From contig OZ022242.1 in the NCBI GenBank assembly GCA_963978895.1, positions 34,375,173 to 34,439,172 on the forward strand: a DNA stretch of 64,000 bases. The letters are read 5' to 3'. The DNA is from Erpobdella octoculata. Taxonomy: Eukaryota > Annelida > Clitellata > Hirudinida > Erpobdellidae. A program made the translations under genes and the position numbers. The notes below the pieces were generated by a model. That model had not been told where the DNA came from. It searched no databases and saw only the letters and a program-made list of their open reading frames with translations. Of the stretch, positions 61,670 to 64,000 are shown piece by piece (position 1 is the first letter of the stretch; each line of letters opens with the position of its first letter).

Positions 61670-63987
61670 TTATTCAGAATAGTGTAAATTTGCATGACCG
61701 ATTAACATTCTATTGATGTACTTAAGTTCAAGATATTGAACAGTCACTCCTTCAAAGTCTGTCAGCGGAATTCCTTTACGTAAAATATGTTTTTTCCTCC
61801 ATAAAAATAATTCCATAATAGGAAGCAAGTTTTCATCCAACTGATTTAAATTTAATTTAGGAAAAGAAATTCCGATGTTATTAAAAAAAACTTCTTTGTG
61901 GATTGAACCGAAAAGTACATGGTTGGATATTCCAACCGCAATTTCGTTGAATATCTCTAAACCAAATGTAGTTCTTTTAGCATATGAGCCGTTTTCACAC
62001 TGAATATCTAATTCTCCATCAGCTTTTCCAGATAAAAAGAATTTTCCAGATTTGAAGAAAAATGTCGGAGCTGAAGTGAATTCAGCATTTATTGTCACTT
62101 TTCCATTTGGCTCCATTTCGTGTAACAGACGCATCTACATAAAACATCGTACAGTGAATGAAATGAATTTATTAAATTTAGAAATAAAGATATTTTTAAA
62201 TGATTAAACTATATTAACAAAAGTAATTTATATAAATTTAATAAGAAGTATTATAAAAATAACTAAGTATGTATACATAAATACTACACTTGAATTTAAT
62301 AATGTATATAAACATATAACTTAATAACTAACTGGAATTTCATTAACAGGAAATATCTCTGTAAATTTAAGTTGATTGTTTTTATGAAGAAAACGAAGTA
62401 CACTGTTGACGGTGTGCTCTGAGATGGCTATGTTGAACATATCTTTAGGTTGAACCATCATTTCTGGTGGCTATTTTAAGTTGTTCAATATTTTTATAAT
62501 TAGCTTAATAGTAGGAAAATCAAACAACTTAAATGTGGATAATTTAAAAAAAATTTTCATTTATATATGTAAATATCTATATTATTGTATTTGATTTGTT
62601 TTAAAACATGGATAATTATTATTTTTAATTACACATTTTTTACAAAAGTTTTTAAACTTCAATAGGAGCGAGTTTATATTTCAAATTTCAGCCTGATCAG
62701 ATAACGGTAAGTTAATTTATTTTCACTTGCAAGGTTTGCAAACATTTGAGCAATCAAGTAAACAAGCAAGCAGACAAGACCAGCGGTGGTGAAGTTATTA
62801 TAAGGAATTTAAAAAAAAAAAATTCACAAAAAATTTCAAACTTTCTTAAAATAAATTGCCATGCAAAGTGAGCCTATATTTCACATTTCAGCTTGTTTGG
62901 ATGACGGGAATTTAGTTTGTTTTCACTTTTAATTTTTCCAAACATTCAAAGTTGAGGCAGTTATCCTTTCATGCTGCTTTGCCGGTTCAAAACTCAGTTG
63001 CGGCGTAGCGTAATTTTGTTGATCAGAAAATTCATTCTGATCGCTTAGGCCAATCCAGTTTTTCATCCTTCACCGGTCAAGAAAAGAAATTAGTACTAGT
63101 TTTGCGACCGGGAGTTAAAAGAATAGGAATTTTGGACGCACGGTTGAGTGGCGTCCATGAATATAAAAATAAACAAGTAAAAGTTAATTAAAAAAATTAA
63201 AAACATGTTTTAAGATAGCTAAAAAATTTCATAGCGATGTTGTATCGTAGAAATAAACAAGTAAAGAAAAAAACGAGTTTTTTTAACACAGACTTTGATA
63301 TATGCATACTAAAAATGTTCAAAGTACTCTTTTTAATTGAATCATGTATTGTCATGCAATATAAAGCTATGCTGAAAGTTTCAGCTTTTAGCTAGTCAAA
63401 AAGCTGCTTAAATTTCAATTGCAAGATTTGTGTACAGAGAAAACAACGCACACAAACAGAGATTGTAACCTAAATAAAAGTTTGTAAAAAATATGTTTGT
63501 AGTTATTATGAAAATGAAAGTTTTTGTCGTCATCATATACATTTTTAATTTATGTTTTAATAATTTGTATTTCTTCAATTTTTTGTTTGTTTACCTAAAC
63601 TGTAATTTTTTTAAGTAAGTGAATGTTATAATAATCTGCCGAGTTTCAAAACGGACATCCCATGGTCATCCAGACAAGTGAAAATTAAGAAAACGTATAA
63701 GAGTGTCCTGTTTTGTTTCAGTTAGATATTAATGAGTTTTTATTAAAAAAAATAATATAACCTCAAGAATCGATTTGCCATCATTGATAAATTTTCCAAC
63801 GTGGCTCATCTCCACAAAATTGGTTCCAAACACTGGTTGAGTAGTTAAACTTAAATCGAAAACCCAGTTTTCAAGAATTTCTTTTTTAAGATTCTGATTG
63901 ATCAATTTATTTACTTTGTTGATAGTTTCTCTAGCTTCTCTACACATTTTGCTTTCAATTGTTGATCGAATCGTGTCCATATAGCCG
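61670..63987 (-). CDS. BPI: BPI/LBP-family protein, copy B (3' half, truncated by window)
   Basis: Three exons equivalent to the last three of copy A: 63762-63987 (SGYMDTIRSTIESKMCREAR), 62333-62470 (MFNIAISEHTVNSVLRFLHK) and 61670-62134 (MRLLHEMEPNGKVTINAEF), with identical splice phases and stop. The last exon differs from copy A at about seven residues (for example HLLNK to RLLHE, VVGIS to AVGIS). All are conservative or surface-type and no stop is gained, so the copy looks functional. The signal peptide and N-terminal exons lie beyond the right edge. Confidence 0.88.
63250..63480 (+). repeat. R1 repeat copy inside BPI-B intron
   Basis: Contains ATTGAATCATGTATTGTCAT, ATATAAAGCTATGCTGAAAG, TAGTCAAAAAGCTG and GAGATTGTAACCTAAATAAA. 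It is absent from the same position in copy A, so it dates after the duplication or was lost there. Confidence 0.8.
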
Positions 63988-64000
63988 CTGATAAAAAATT

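Larger units (their letters stand above)
61573..64000. repeat. Segmental duplication, copy 2 (partner 49420-51800)
   Basis: Colinear with copy 1. It gained an R1 repeat copy at 63250-63480 and lost about 170 bases near 62550 relative to copy 1. It continues beyond the window. Confidence 0.9.

Overview
This is an AT-rich, intron-dense animal genome segment. Genes are cut into many short exons (19 to 540 bases) with GT..AG introns, and the domain types present (VAV, HDAC6-type zinc finger, WSC, SUEL lectin, CUB, BPI/LBP) belong to animals. Repeat content is high: tRNA-derived SINEs, CR1/L2-like LINEs, a Ty3/gypsy LTR element, Helitron-like and hAT-like DNA elements, and long microsatellites. 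An invertebrate, plausibly a lophotrochozoan such as a mollusc, fits best, but the window alone does not settle the species.

Layout. (1) 308-1274, plus strand: the last two coding exons of an HDAC6-like gene (C-terminal ubiquitin-binding zinc finger). (2) 2534-12639, minus: a nearly complete VAV guanine-nucleotide exchange factor in at least 23 exons, ordered CH, acidic Tyr region, DH, PH, C1, SH2, one SH3. The exon for the most conserved part of DH could not be found. (3) 14528-16938, minus: a four-exon, 590-residue nuclear-type protein with one C2H2 finger. (4) 18303-22806: a LINE fragment and a nested repeat complex, including a 1,257-bp Helitron-like insertion whose empty site survives in a neighbouring duplicate. 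(5) 23221-26421, minus: a single-pass receptor-like gene (signal peptide, SUEL lectin, CUB, sushi-like, TM, tail). (6) 24660-29326: Helitron-like and hAT-like non-autonomous elements, some with 8-bp target duplications. (7) 29613-36522 and 39505-42408, minus: two tandem paralogues of a WSC-WSC-EGF-EGF-TM receptor whose tails carry YEYEEIK or YEYDDLK. A CR1/L2 element sits in an intron of the first. (8) 44162-48920: an apparently intact, recent LTR retrotransposon with one gag-pol frame. (9) 49511-55804 and 61670 to the window end, minus: two tandem copies of a secreted BPI/LBP-family lipid-binding protein, the second truncated by the window edge. (10) 55805-61600: decayed RT fragments and two long microsatellites.

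How the genes may relate. Three adjacent single-pass receptors with tyrosine-bearing tails lie on the same strand as two BPI/LBP-like proteins and a VAV signalling protein. This looks like an innate-recognition neighbourhood, but that is inference from domain content and position only. Coding exons were reconstructed by hand from domain similarity, splice sites and reading-phase continuity. Where the phases do not close, this is stated.
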